The position numbers and the translations under genes were made by a program. Of a stretch of DNA of 10,662 nucleotides, positions 1-7,012 are shown piece by piece. The number at the start of each line of letters is the position of its first letter. The first letter of the stretch is position 1. This DNA comes from Sphingobacteriales bacterium (lineage in GTDB: Bacteria > Bacteroidota > Bacteroidia > Sphingobacteriales > Sphingobacteriaceae): the NCBI GenBank assembly GCA_947478655.1, contig CANJWU010000024.1:1-10662 (forward strand). The letters run 5' to 3'. Under the pieces are notes generated by a model. The model searched no databases. It saw nothing but the letters and a program-made list of their open reading frames with translations, and was not told the DNA's origin.

Positions 1-993
1 TAAAGTAGTTGCATCACAATAATAAAAAGGAAACATGATGTTTGACTCATGGCGGATATTTTCCGTTGTCATATCGCTACTCGCTGTTAAGCCAATGGTG
101 CTAATTTTATATTCTTTTTCTAATTCAACAGCAAGCGCCGAAATAGCTGCTAATACAGCAGGATTAGCCTTTTCCAATTCGTTACTCACTACCCACAGTT
201 TTGCGCCTGCATAGGTAATAAAATCTTCCGAATAATCATTACCATCGGCATCGGCAATTCTTAAATCTTTTATTTTTGGCTTAACACCTGCTCGTATTAA
301 TTTATTTTCTGTTTTTACCCATTTCCAAGCACTGTCTTGCCAAGGGTAATTTTTTAAATCAAATTCTTTTTGCAAACCATCCTTTTCGTAAGTCATAAGG
401 GTGGTAAACGAGTCGGTAATTGCACCAGCTGGCACTTTCATTTGCTCGGGAATATTATTGCCAATTTTATAGGGTAAAAAATCTACGACCGGTAAGTAAA
501 ACAAACAAAACACACCAAATAAAATGGCCAGTAAAGTGGTCGAAAGTAAAATGCTTAATTGTCTTTTTTCTGAAAACGCAGAAGTTAACTTTTCTTTGCT
601 TTTAAAAATGATTAAAATTAAACCTAATAAAATAACATCTTTAATAAATGATTGCCATGGTGTAAGTTTAATGGCATCGCCAAAGCAACCGCAGTCGGTC
701 ACCTTTCCGCTTATGGCAGAATAGCCCGTGAGGATGGTAAAAAACACGATCAAAATTAATAACATCCAAGCCGTTAACTTATTGCGCAAGGAAAGTAATA
801 AAGCAACGCCCAAGATTACTTCTAAAGCACATATAAAAACAGAAAGTGCCAGCACTATTGGATTTAAAAAAGTAAGCCCAAACAATACAAAATATTCTTC
901 GAGCTTAATAGAAAAACCCGTGGGGTCGTTTAATTTTATTAAACCTGAAATGATGAATAATATTCCGACAAAATATTTACTAAACTTTAACAT
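1..993 (-). CDS. DoxX/MauE-like membrane protein of the BT_3928 type, C-terminus cut by window edge
   Basis: Reading the minus strand from the ATG at 993-991 gives 331 uninterrupted codons that run off the left edge, so the C-terminus is missing. Residues about 5-20, 45-68, 73-95, 114-131 and 147-170 are hydrophobic helices. Between the third and fourth lies DCGCFGD (residues 100-106), the hallmark of the DoxX/MauE-like membrane family found in Bacteroidota as 'BT_3928 family protein'. The remaining part (from about residue 175) is soluble. Its visible end alternates short strands (KLWVVS at 265-270, ISTIGLTAS at 297-305) with a helix, which resembles a thioredoxin-like fold without a CxxC pair; that is inference. 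The start lies 9 bp after the stop of the upstream DUF1599 gene, so the two are probably one transcript. Function is unknown; a role in envelope thiol or quinone redox chemistry is only a guess from the family. The next gene to the left in related genomes is often tpiA, which cannot be seen here. Confidence 0.85.
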   Translation of the reverse strand, partial: MLKFSKYFVGILFIISGLIKLNDPTGFSIKLEEYFVLFGLTFLNPIVLALSVFICALEVILGVALLLSLRNKLTAWMLLILIVFFTILTGYSAISGKVTDCGCFGDAIKLTPWQSFIKDVILLGLILIIFKSKEKLTSAFSEKRQLSILLSTTLLAILFGVFCLFYLPVVDFLPYKIGNNIPEQMKVPAGAITDSFTTLMTYEKDGLQKEFDLKNYPWQDSAWKWVKTENKLIRAGVKPKIKDLRIADADGNDYSEDFITYAGAKLWVVSNELEKANPAVLAAISALAVELEKEYKISTIGLTASSDMTTENIRHESNIMFPFYYCDATTL

Positions 994-1002
994 AAAATAT
1001 TT

Positions 1003-1539
1003 TTAAGCTGTTAATTTAATCAATGCAAAAACAGAATAATTAATAATGTCTTGATAATTTGCTTTCACGCCTTCCGAAACCAAAGTATTGCCTTGGTTAT
1101 CTTCAATTTGTTTTACGCGCAATAATTTCATTAAAATTAAATCGGTCAAAGAACTCACCCGCATATCTCTCCAAGCCTCACCATAGTCGTGATTTTTATC
1201 TTCCATCAAAGATTTCGTTTCGCTTATTTTTTGATCAAACAAACTATTTACGATACTCACTTCTAACTCTAGTTCAGGCGATGTTAGTTCTAATTGAATC
1301 ATGGCAATCACACAGTAATTAATAATGCCGATGTACTCCGGAATAATTCCCTCATCAACTTTACTTACTTTTTTATCTTCGAGCGTTCTGATGCGTTGTG
1401 CTTTAATAAATATTTGATCTGTAATAGATGAAATGCGCAATACACGCCAAGCCGTACCATAATCCTTGGTTTTTTTCAAGAATAAATCTTTGCAGGTTTT
1501 AATAACCGCATCATATTGATTTGTAGTCTTCGTTTGCAA
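1003..1539 (-). CDS. DUF1599 domain protein with two tandem copies of the domain (TTG start)
   Basis: This 178-residue soluble protein consists of two copies of one all-helical unit, residues about 22-83 and 114-176. Both contain DYGxAWR, then RxSSxTDxIxxK, an ED pair, an EG pair and a closing IINYxVxAxIxL. I count roughly 29 identities over 61 aligned positions. The pattern matches DUF1599, also called 'nucleotide modification associated domain 1'; no reaction is established. The conserved E/D and NY residues recall MazG-like helical NTP pyrophosphatases, which is inference. No ATG or GTG lies in frame between the upstream stop (about 1617) and the conserved core, so TTG at 1539-1537 is the only sensible start; an A-rich leader without Shine-Dalgarno precedes it. 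It leads the unit with the membrane protein downstream and is divergent from folP, only 20 bp away. Confidence 0.88.
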   Translation of the reverse strand: MQTKTTNQYDAVIKTCKDLFLKKTKDYGTAWRVLRISSITDQIFIKAQRIRTLEDKKVSKVDEGIIPEYIGIINYCVIAMIQLELTSPELELEVSIVNSLFDQKISETKSLMEDKNHDYGEAWRDMRVSSLTDLILMKLLRVKQIEDNQGNTLVSEGVKANYQDIINYSVFALIKLTA

Positions 1540-1559
1540 TTTTTTTATATTTTTACGTA

Positions 1560-2405
1560 GTGGATAAAAATACAGCTTTTTACCAAAAAAACGCCATTTC
1601 GAACAATGGGAATTTCATAGACCTTAGCAAACCTAAGGTAATGGGCATTCTCAATTGTACGCCCGATTCTTTTTTTGAAGGCAGCCGGACGCAAAATACC
1701 CAGGATGCATTAAAAAAAGCAGCCGAAATGATTGCGCAAGGTGCCGATATGCTCGATATTGGCGGTTATTCTACTCGACCAGGTGCTTTGGTTATTTCCC
1801 AAGCGGAAGAAATTAATCGAACACTCCCCATCACGGCCGCTATTAAAAAAGAATTTCCGCATATTCCACTGAGCATCGACACCTTTAATAGCCAAGTAGC
1901 AAAAGCACATTTAGATCAAGGAGTTGATATGGTAAATGATATTTCGGCTGGTGAACTAGATCCAAACATGTTTAAATTGGTACAAGAATTCCATCCAATT
2001 TATATTATGATGCATATGCGAGGAAACCCGCAAACAATGACTCAGCTTTGCGATTACGAAAACCTACTTGACGAAATAATCGCTTATTTTCAAGAAAAAA
2101 TAAATACAATTGGCCAAGCCAATGTAATCATCGATCCTGGATTTGGATTTGCTAAAACCAGCAGCCAAAATTTTGAACTTTTACAACAGCTAGCTAAATT
2201 AACAACTTTAGCGCAACCCATTTTAGTAGGCATCTCTCGAAAATCGATGATTTACAAATCCTTAAATATTAGTCCGGAAGAAGCCCTCAACGGCACAACT
2301 GCCTTGCACATGGCGGCTTTGAGCGCTGGTGCGCAAATTTTAAGGGTGCACGATGTGCTGGCAGCCAAACAATGCGTAACTTTATTCAATCTGTTAAATA
2401 ATTAA
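1560..2405 (+). CDS. folP: Dihydropteroate synthase
   Basis: Cytoplasmic folate-pathway enzyme that condenses 6-hydroxymethyl-dihydropterin diphosphate with p-aminobenzoate to give dihydropteroate; it is the target of sulfonamides. The 281 residues show the family landmarks in order: MGILNCTPDSF (28-38), DIGGYSTRPGA (66-76), SIDT (105-108), NDISA (126-130), DPGFGFAKT (192-200), GISRKSM (224-230) and RVHDV (262-266). Length is normal for the family. Loop 1 reads FFEGSR rather than the FSDGG seen in Enterobacteria; I recall similar loops in other Bacteroidota. The start is GTG at 1560: an in-frame stop sits at 1524, no ATG lies between, and the first in-frame ATG (1641) would cut into the conserved core. 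A weak TATATTTT box at 1546-1553 with TTTG at 1520-1523 would place transcription start near the GTG itself, giving a leaderless or nearly leaderless message; this is speculative. The downstream gene cdaA begins 5 bp after the stop. Confidence 0.96.
   Translation: MDKNTAFYQKNAISNNGNFIDLSKPKVMGILNCTPDSFFEGSRTQNTQDALKKAAEMIAQGADMLDIGGYSTRPGALVISQAEEINRTLPITAAIKKEFPHIPLSIDTFNSQVAKAHLDQGVDMVNDISAGELDPNMFKLVQEFHPIYIMMHMRGNPQTMTQLCDYENLLDEIIAYFQEKINTIGQANVIIDPGFGFAKTSSQNFELLQQLAKLTTLAQPILVGISRKSMIYKSLNISPEEALNGTTALHMAALSAGAQILRVHDVLAAKQCVTLFNLLNN
1628..1635 (-). promoter_or_regulatory. Possible -7 element for the DUF1599 transcript, inside folP
   Basis: On the minus strand this reads TAGGTTTG, an exact match to the Bacteroidota -7 consensus TAnnTTTG. 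A TTG lies upstream at 1654-1652, but with a spacer of 16 bp, slightly short. It would give a 5' leader of about 80 nt before the TTG start at 1539. The element lies inside folP coding sequence and in the loop and one arm of a 7-bp inverted repeat (1621-1639), so a chance match is quite possible. Confidence 0.25.
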
Positions 2406-2410
2406 TTAAT

Positions 2411-3205
2411 ATGGAAGTCTTTGATCTTGGATTGGTAAAACTAGGGCTGTTCGATGTAATTGACATTGTATTAGTAGCCTTTATTATTTATCAAATTTAC
2501 AACCTCATTAGAGGAACCATTGCAGTCAATATTTTTATTGGCTTACTGTTAATTTACGGTTTATGGATTGGCGTAAAAGCGCTTAACATGCAATTGCTTT
2601 CTGGCATTTTAGATAAAGTGATTGGCCTTGGATTGATTGCACTGCTCATTTTATTTCAACAAGAAATTAGGCGTTTTTTATTATTGATTGGAAAAAACGC
2701 GGTCTCTAAAAAGAATAGTTTTTGGAGAAAAGTGCTGGTGACTAATACGGCAAACGATGAGTTTGCAACCAATTATATTCAAAAAGTAATCGACGCCTGT
2801 AAGTCAATGTCTATGAGCAAAACAGGCGCTTTAATTGTATTTGCTAAAACATACGAAGAACAAATTTTTAATAATAATGGTGAGGTAATTGATGCCAGAA
2901 TTTCTAAAAGATTATTGGAAGCTATTTTTGCTAAGACCTCTCCGATTCACGATGGTGCAGTAGTTATTTCTGAAGGATTAATTAGGGTGGCCAGTTGCAT
3001 TTTACCCTTAACAGAAAATAGCGAAATTCCGGCGCAATTAGGATTAAGACATAGAGCTGCGGTGGGCATTACCGAACAAAGTGATGCCATTGCCATTATT
3101 GTTTCGGAAGAAACAGGTTTTATTTCTTATGCCAGCAGAGGAAAAGTAAGAACGAATATTTCCTTACAAGAACTCGATCGCTTGTTACAAAAAGACGTGG
3201 CATAA
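2411..3205 (+). CDS. cdaA: Membrane-bound diadenylate cyclase CdaA (c-di-AMP synthesis)
   Basis: Joins two ATP molecules into the second messenger c-di-AMP, which controls potassium and osmolyte balance and envelope homeostasis. The 264 residues begin with three hydrophobic helices (about 17-33, 38-57 and 69-83), followed by a charged linker and a DisA_N catalytic domain. Visible active-site motifs are DGA (181-183) and RHRAA (213-217), then VSEETG (231-236). The residue before RHRAA is Leu, where Firmicutes CdaA has Thr (GTRHRAA); hydrophobic residues seem usual here in Bacteroidota. It follows folP by 5 bp, so the two are co-transcribed. The Firmicutes partners cdaR and glmM are not adjacent; the gene ends the unit, with a hairpin directly behind it. 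The ATG at 2411 is the natural start, preceded by an A/T-rich leader. Confidence 0.95.
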   Translation: MEVFDLGLVKLGLFDVIDIVLVAFIIYQIYNLIRGTIAVNIFIGLLLIYGLWIGVKALNMQLLSGILDKVIGLGLIALLILFQQEIRRFLLLIGKNAVSKKNSFWRKVLVTNTANDEFATNYIQKVIDACKSMSMSKTGALIVFAKTYEEQIFNNNGEVIDARISKRLLEAIFAKTSPIHDGAVVISEGLIRVASCILPLTENSEIPAQLGLRHRAAVGITEQSDAIAIIVSEETGFISYASRGKVRTNISLQELDRLLQKDVA

Positions 3206-3234
3206 AAAAATCGGATAGCTTTCACCATCCGATT
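3204..3234 (-). terminator. Hairpin terminator between the convergent cdaA and bacilliredoxin genes
   Basis: AATCGGAT (3209-3216) and ATCCGATT (3227-3234) form a perfect 8-bp stem around a 10-nt loop. On the minus strand the stem is followed directly by a run of T (complement of 3204-3208, seven T's counting the last two stem bases). That makes it a good intrinsic terminator for the bacilliredoxin gene, whose stop lies 21 bp upstream on that strand. In the plus direction the hairpin is followed by A's, with a T5 run only at 3244-3248, so it is a weaker terminator for cdaA. Confidence 0.7.
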
Positions 3235-3255
3235 CAAAAAAATCTTTTTAATTGC

Positions 3256-3666
3256 TTAGCAAAATTCTTCGAATGCTGCTTTTAAATTTTCTGCAATTAA
3301 TTGTGCAGGTCTGCCTTCAATATGATGTCTTTCGATCATGTGTACTAATTTACCATCTTTAAATAAAGCAATAGATGGTGAAGATGGCGGATATGGCATC
3401 ATGTAAGCCCTAGCCGTATCAACAGCTTCTTTTTCCATTCCTGCAAAAACAGTTACTAATTTGCTAGGTTTTTTAGCCCCTTCAATAGCCATGCGTACAC
3501 CTGGACGGGCATTTGCAGCCGCACATCCACATACCGAATTGACCATTACCAAAACGGTTCCTTCCGACTTTACCGCCGAATCTACTTCGTTTGCTGTCAA
3601 TAATTGTTCAAAACCGACATTTGTTAACTCTTCGCGCATAGGCGCAACCATATATTCTGGATACAT
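3256..3666 (-). CDS. BrxA/BrxB (YphP/YqiW) family bacilliredoxin
   Basis: A 136-residue thioredoxin-fold protein. Family members reduce mixed disulfides between protein cysteines and bacillithiol, or act as thiol-disulfide isomerases. The diagnostic feature is a CxC active site, VCGC at residues 45-48, instead of the CxxC of thioredoxins. Other landmarks are the N-terminal MYPEYMVAPMREEL, the helix after the active site (AAANARPGVRMAI), PPSSPSIALFKDG with the cis-proline region (93-105), HHIEGRPA (114-121) and a C-terminal cysteine (136). Length is close to that of the Bacillus proteins. It is a single-gene unit with its own promoter, divergent from ahcY by 147 bp and convergent with cdaA. 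Whether this organism makes bacillithiol cannot be told from the window. I leave the symbol empty because BrxA and BrxB cannot be separated here. Confidence 0.92.
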   Translation of the reverse strand: MYPEYMVAPMREELTNVGFEQLLTANEVDSAVKSEGTVLVMVNSVCGCAAANARPGVRMAIEGAKKPSKLVTVFAGMEKEAVDTARAYMMPYPPSSPSIALFKDGKLVHMIERHHIEGRPAQLIAENLKAAFEEFC

Positions 3667-3684
3667 ATTATTTTATTTTAAACA

Positions 3685-3692
3685 CAAATTTA
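3685..3692 (-). promoter_or_regulatory. -7 promoter element of the bacilliredoxin gene
   Basis: Read on the minus strand the bases are TAAATTTG, an exact TAnnTTTG match. Transcription would start near 3680, leaving a short A/T-rich leader of about 14 nt before the ATG at 3666-3664. No clear TTTG is present about 20 bp further upstream, so only half of the promoter is supported. Confidence 0.4.
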
Positions 3693-3752
3693 TAAAGAAA
3701 AAACGCTTTTAAATAGCTTTTTATATAATACTTCTTCAAATCCAGTATTTTT

Positions 3753-3784
3753 TTTGTTTTTGGCAAACACTTAAGGTATTTTTG
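3753..3784 (+). promoter_or_regulatory. ahcY promoter, Bacteroidota type
   Basis: TTTG at 3753-3756 and TATTTTTG at 3777-3784 are separated by 20 bp. They match the Bacteroidota primary sigma-factor consensus of TTTG at -33 and TAnnTTTG at -7 in both sequence and spacing. Transcription would begin near 3790 and give an A-rich leader of roughly 24 nt before the ATG at 3814. That is too short for a riboswitch. Confidence 0.65.
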
Positions 3785-3813
3785 CGTTTGATTTAAAAAA
3801 ATAGAAAAACAAA

Positions 3814-5121
3814 ATGGTAGATACTTACGTAAAGTACAAAGTTGCAGACATCTCATTAGCAGAATGGGGTCGCAAAGAAATTGGTTTAGCTGAGGCAGAA
3901 ATGCCAGGTTTAATGGCTTTAAGAGCAGAATATGGCGAATCTAAGCCTTTAAAAGGTGCTCGCATTGCTGGTTGTTTACACATGACCATCCAAACTGCAG
4001 TTTTAATTGAAACATTAACGGCATTAGGTGCTGAGGTAACTTGGTCATCATGTAATATTTTTTCTACACAAGATCATGCTGCTGCTGCAATTGCTGCTGC
4101 AGGTATATCTGTTTATGCTTGGAAAGGCATGAATGAAGTAGAATTTGACTGGTGTATTGAACAAACTTTGCATTTTGGTGAAGAACAAGCGCCTTTAAAT
4201 ATGATATTAGACGATGGTGGTGATTTAACCAACATGGTATTCGATAAATTCCCTCAATTAGTAGCAGGTATCAAAGGATTATCTGAAGAAACCACTACTG
4301 GTGTTTTACGTTTACATGATAGAATGAAAAATGGCACTTTAGTGATGCCTGCAATCAACGTAAACGATTCGGTTACTAAATCTAAATTTGACAATAAATA
4401 TGGTTGCCGCGAATCATTAGTTGATGCGATTCGTCGTGCAACTGACATTATGATGGCTGGTAAAGTAGCTGTTGTTTGTGGTTTTGGTGATGTTGGAAAA
4501 GGTTCAGCAGATTCATTATCAAATGCGGGCGTTCGTGTAATTGTTACCGAAATCGATCCTATCTGTGCATTACAAGCAGCAATGGAAGGTTACGAAGTAA
4601 AGAAATTAAACACTGCCATTAAAGAAGCAGACATTGTGGTAACTGCAACAGGTAACTACAATATTGTAAAAGGCGAGCATTTCAAAATGTTGAAAGACAA
4701 AGCGATTGTTTGTAACATTGGTCACTTCGATAACGAAATCGATATGGCTTGGTTAAACAAAAACTATGGCAACAGTAAAATTGAAATTAAACCACAAGTG
4801 GATAAATACACCATTGACGGAAATGATATTTTAATTTTAGCTGAAGGTAGATTAGTGAATTTAGGTTGTGCAACTGGACACCCATCATTTGTAATGTCTA
4901 ACTCATTCACTAATCAAACATTAGCGCAATTAGAACTTTGGACTAATTCGGCTAGCTACGAGAACCAAGTTTATACCTTACCTAAACATTTAGATGAGAA
5001 AGTAGCTCGTTTACACTTAGCTAAAATTGGTGTTGAATTAGAAGAATTATCACAAGAGCAAGCAGACTACATTGGTGTTCCAAAAAATGGACCATTCAAA
5101 AACGATGCTTATCGTTACTAA
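3814..5121 (+). CDS. ahcY: Adenosylhomocysteinase (S-adenosyl-L-homocysteine hydrolase)
   Basis: Cytoplasmic NAD-dependent enzyme that reversibly splits S-adenosylhomocysteine into adenosine and homocysteine, relieving product inhibition of methyltransferases. The 435 residues cover the whole family length, without the roughly 40-residue insertion found in some bacterial members. Catalytic and substrate residues can be placed by comparison with the human enzyme: H57 in [10 protein letters not shown]134 in LDDGGD, E159 in SEETTTG, K189, D193 and N194 in TKSKFDN, and H304 in IGHFDNEID. The NAD-binding GFGDVGKGS is at 223-231. The C-terminal [10 protein letters not shown] supplies K429 and Y433, which reach into the NAD site of the neighbouring subunit in the tetramer. 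It is a single-gene unit with a consensus promoter upstream and a terminator 27 bp after the stop. Codon choice looks biased (GGT, TTA, GCA frequent), which fits strong expression. Confidence 0.98.
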   Translation: MVDTYVKYKVADISLAEWGRKEIGLAEAEMPGLMALRAEYGESKPLKGARIAGCLHMTIQTAVLIETLTALGAEVTWSSCNIFSTQDHAAAAIAAAGISVYAWKGMNEVEFDWCIEQTLHFGEEQAPLNMILDDGGDLTNMVFDKFPQLVAGIKGLSEETTTGVLRLHDRMKNGTLVMPAINVNDSVTKSKFDNKYGCRESLVDAIRRATDIMMAGKVAVVCGFGDVGKGSADSLSNAGVRVIVTEIDPICALQAAMEGYEVKKLNTAIKEADIVVTATGNYNIVKGEHFKMLKDKAIVCNIGHFDNEIDMAWLNKNYGNSKIEIKPQVDKYTIDGNDILILAEGRLVNLGCATGHPSFVMSNSFTNQTLAQLELWTNSASYENQVYTLPKHLDEKVARLHLAKIGVELEELSQEQADYIGVPKNGPFKNDAYRY

Positions 5122-5141
5122 TTTTAAAATTTTTCTATAAC

Positions 5142-5170
5142 AAAAAGAGGTGCTTCGAGCACCTTTTTTT
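5142..5170 (+). terminator. Intrinsic terminator after ahcY
   Basis: GGTGCT (5149-5154) pairs with AGCACC (5158-5163) around a very short TCG loop; equivalently this is a 5-bp GC-rich stem over a TTCG-containing loop. Seven T's follow immediately (5164-5170). An A5 run precedes the stem (5142-5146), so a termination signal may also work on the other strand. It isolates ahcY from the pdxJ unit. Confidence 0.85.
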
Positions 5171-5260
5171 GTTTAGCACCCAATCCATCATTTGCATTTT
5201 TATCGCCAATAAAATGCTCGAAATTTTGTAACTTGTAATCGAATTAAAAAAACAAAGAAA

Positions 5261-5977
5261 ATGACAAGGCTATCTGTCAATATCAATAAATTCGCAACCA
5301 TCAGGAATGCAAGAGGCGGCAACAATCCCGACTTAATTAAAGTTGCACTAGATTGTGAGCGCTTTGGCGCGCAAGGTATTACGGTTCACCCCCGCCCCGA
5401 CGAAAGACACATTCGTTACGAAGATGTTTATCAATTAAAAAATAACATTACTAGCGAATTCAATATTGAAGGAAATCCTTTAGAACAAAAATTTGTGGAT
5501 TTAGTATTGGCTACCAAACCGGCGCAAGTAACTTTGGTTCCAGATAGCAGCCATCAAATCACTTCTAACCACGGATGGGATACTATTCAACATCAACAAT
5601 TTTTAAAAGACATTATTCAAACTTTTAAGCAAGCAAATATTCGCGTTTCTATTTTTGTAGATCCAGTACTTACTATGATTTCGGCTGCAGCCAGCACAGG
5701 CACTGATCGCATCGAATTATATACCGAACATTACGCGCATCATTTTAATACCGATAAACATGCAGCCATCAAAGCCTATATAGAAAGCGCAAACTTAGCG
5801 CATCAATTAGGATTAGGTATTAATGCTGGCCACGATTTAGACTTACAAAATTTAGCTTTTTTAAAAAATAATATTCCGCAATTAGCAGAAGTTTCTATTG
5901 GACACGCTTTGGTTTGCGATGCCCTTTATTTAGGACTAGAAAATACCATTCAATTGTATTTAAATCAATTGAAATAA
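5261..5977 (+). CDS. pdxJ: Pyridoxine 5'-phosphate synthase
   Basis: Closes the ring of vitamin B6 in the DXP-dependent pathway: 1-deoxyxylulose 5-phosphate plus 3-amino-1-hydroxyacetone 1-phosphate gives pyridoxine 5'-phosphate. The 238 residues form the expected TIM barrel, with [16 protein letters not shown] (5-20), [14 protein letters not shown] (39-52), VTLVPD (90-95), SIFVDP (130-135), IELYTEHYA (151-159), INAGHD (187-192) and VSIGHALV (211-218). By position the catalytic residues correspond to H43, E70 and H191, equivalent to H45, E72 and H193 of the E. coli enzyme. The ATG at 5261 follows an A-rich leader. I find no convincing promoter in the 90 bp after the ahcY terminator, although one must lie there. 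Its stop codon directly abuts the mnmH start (TAAATG), which suggests translational coupling. Confidence 0.97.
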   Translation: MTRLSVNINKFATIRNARGGNNPDLIKVALDCERFGAQGITVHPRPDERHIRYEDVYQLKNNITSEFNIEGNPLEQKFVDLVLATKPAQVTLVPDSSHQITSNHGWDTIQHQQFLKDIIQTFKQANIRVSIFVDPVLTMISAAASTGTDRIELYTEHYAHHFNTDKHAAIKAYIESANLAHQLGLGINAGHDLDLQNLAFLKNNIPQLAEVSIGHALVCDALYLGLENTIQLYLNQLK

Positions 5978-7012
5978 ATGGTTACTACAATTGCGATCGA
6001 AGAATTTTTAAGCTTAAGTAAAAGCAGTCGGGTATTCGATGTGCGTACCCCGCTAGAATTTGAGCAAGGTCATATTCCAAATGCAATTAATTTACCCATT
6101 TTTAGCAACGAAGACCGCGTTAAAATTGGCACTGCCTATAAACAAATTGGTCGAGAAGAAGCCATTTTATTGGGCTTTGAACTCGTTGGGTCTGAGTGGG
6201 CAAATTTTATCAGAGAAGTCAAATCAAAAACCAGCTCTAAAAAAATATTAATTCATTGTTGGCGAGGTGGCATGCGCAGCAATGCCATGGCATGGGCCAT
6301 GAGTTTTTATGGCTTCGAAGTTTTTATTTTAAAAGGGGGTTATAAAGCCTACCGAAATTTTGTTTTAAATTCTTTTGCAGATTCGCTTTCCTTAAAAATA
6401 ATTGGCGGCTTAACTGGTTCGGGCAAAACATTCATTATTGAATCATTAAAAAAACTTGGCGAACAAACCATCGACCTCGAACATTTAGCGCAGCACCAAG
6501 GCTCTGCATTTGGTTCGATGGATCAATTAATTCAACCAACACAAGAACAATTTGAAAACAACCTGGCTTTTGAAATTAAACAATTGGATAGCAGTAAAAA
6601 TATTTGGCTCGAAGACGAAAGCATTACCATAGGTAAAAGGGTGATACCAGCGGGCTTATGGGATCAAATGCGCATAGCCGATTTAAAAATAATAGAAATT
6701 CCAAAGTCGGAAAGATTAAAAATGCTCTTAGCAAGTTATGGTATTTTACCCAAAGCATTCCTCGTAGCCTGCACACAAAAAATCTCGAAAAGATTAGGAC
6801 CAAAACTGACTCAAGAAACAATTTTAGCGATCGAAAATGATCAGATGCAAACATTTATTGAAAATGTTTTGTATTACTATGATAAAACATACCATACCGG
6901 ATTACTCAAGAAAAAAGACAGGGCACAAATATTATACCCATTTGATTATTTTGATGCAGATAAAATAGCCAATTTTTTAATTCAACAAATACATACCAAT
7001 GGAAGAAATTAA
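5978..7012 (+). CDS. mnmH: tRNA 2-selenouridine synthase
   Basis: Also called SelU or YbbB. Using selenophosphate, it replaces sulfur of 2-thiouridine at the wobble position of certain tRNAs with selenium, through a geranylated intermediate. The N-terminal half is a rhodanese domain whose loop HCWRGGMRS (93-101) carries the active cysteine C95. The C-terminal half is a P-loop nucleotide-binding domain with GLTGSGKT (144-151). Both domains are complete, and the 344 residues are close to the family norm. Its start directly abuts the pdxJ stop, and its last 14 bp overlap selD, whose product makes its selenium donor. The context therefore confirms the assignment. Confidence 0.97.
   Translation: MVTTIAIEEFLSLSKSSRVFDVRTPLEFEQGHIPNAINLPIFSNEDRVKIGTAYKQIGREEAILLGFELVGSEWANFIREVKSKTSSKKILIHCWRGGMRSNAMAWAMSFYGFEVFILKGGYKAYRNFVLNSFADSLSLKIIGGLTGSGKTFIIESLKKLGEQTIDLEHLAQHQGSAFGSMDQLIQPTQEQFENNLAFEIKQLDSSKNIWLEDESITIGKRVIPAGLWDQMRIADLKIIEIPKSERLKMLLASYGILPKAFLVACTQKISKRLGPKLTQETILAIENDQMQTFIENVLYYYDKTYHTGLLKKKDRAQILYPFDYFDADKIANFLIQQIHTNGRN

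Noticed and set aside
420..1006. Small plus-strand open frames opposite the membrane protein gene
   Set aside because: They lie antisense to a continuous reading frame with clear family motifs and show no recognisable protein features of their own.
3785..3813. SAM or SAH riboswitch upstream of ahcY
   Set aside because: The leader after the likely promoter is only about 24 nt, A-rich and without paired stems, so no aptamer fits.
5149..5180. Attenuator-like alternative pairing: AGCACC occurs twice (5158-5163 and 5175-5180) and both copies could pair with GGTGCT
   Set aside because: The second copy lies beyond the T-tract and the close hairpin would form first, so a plain terminator explains the region; the second copy is probably chance.
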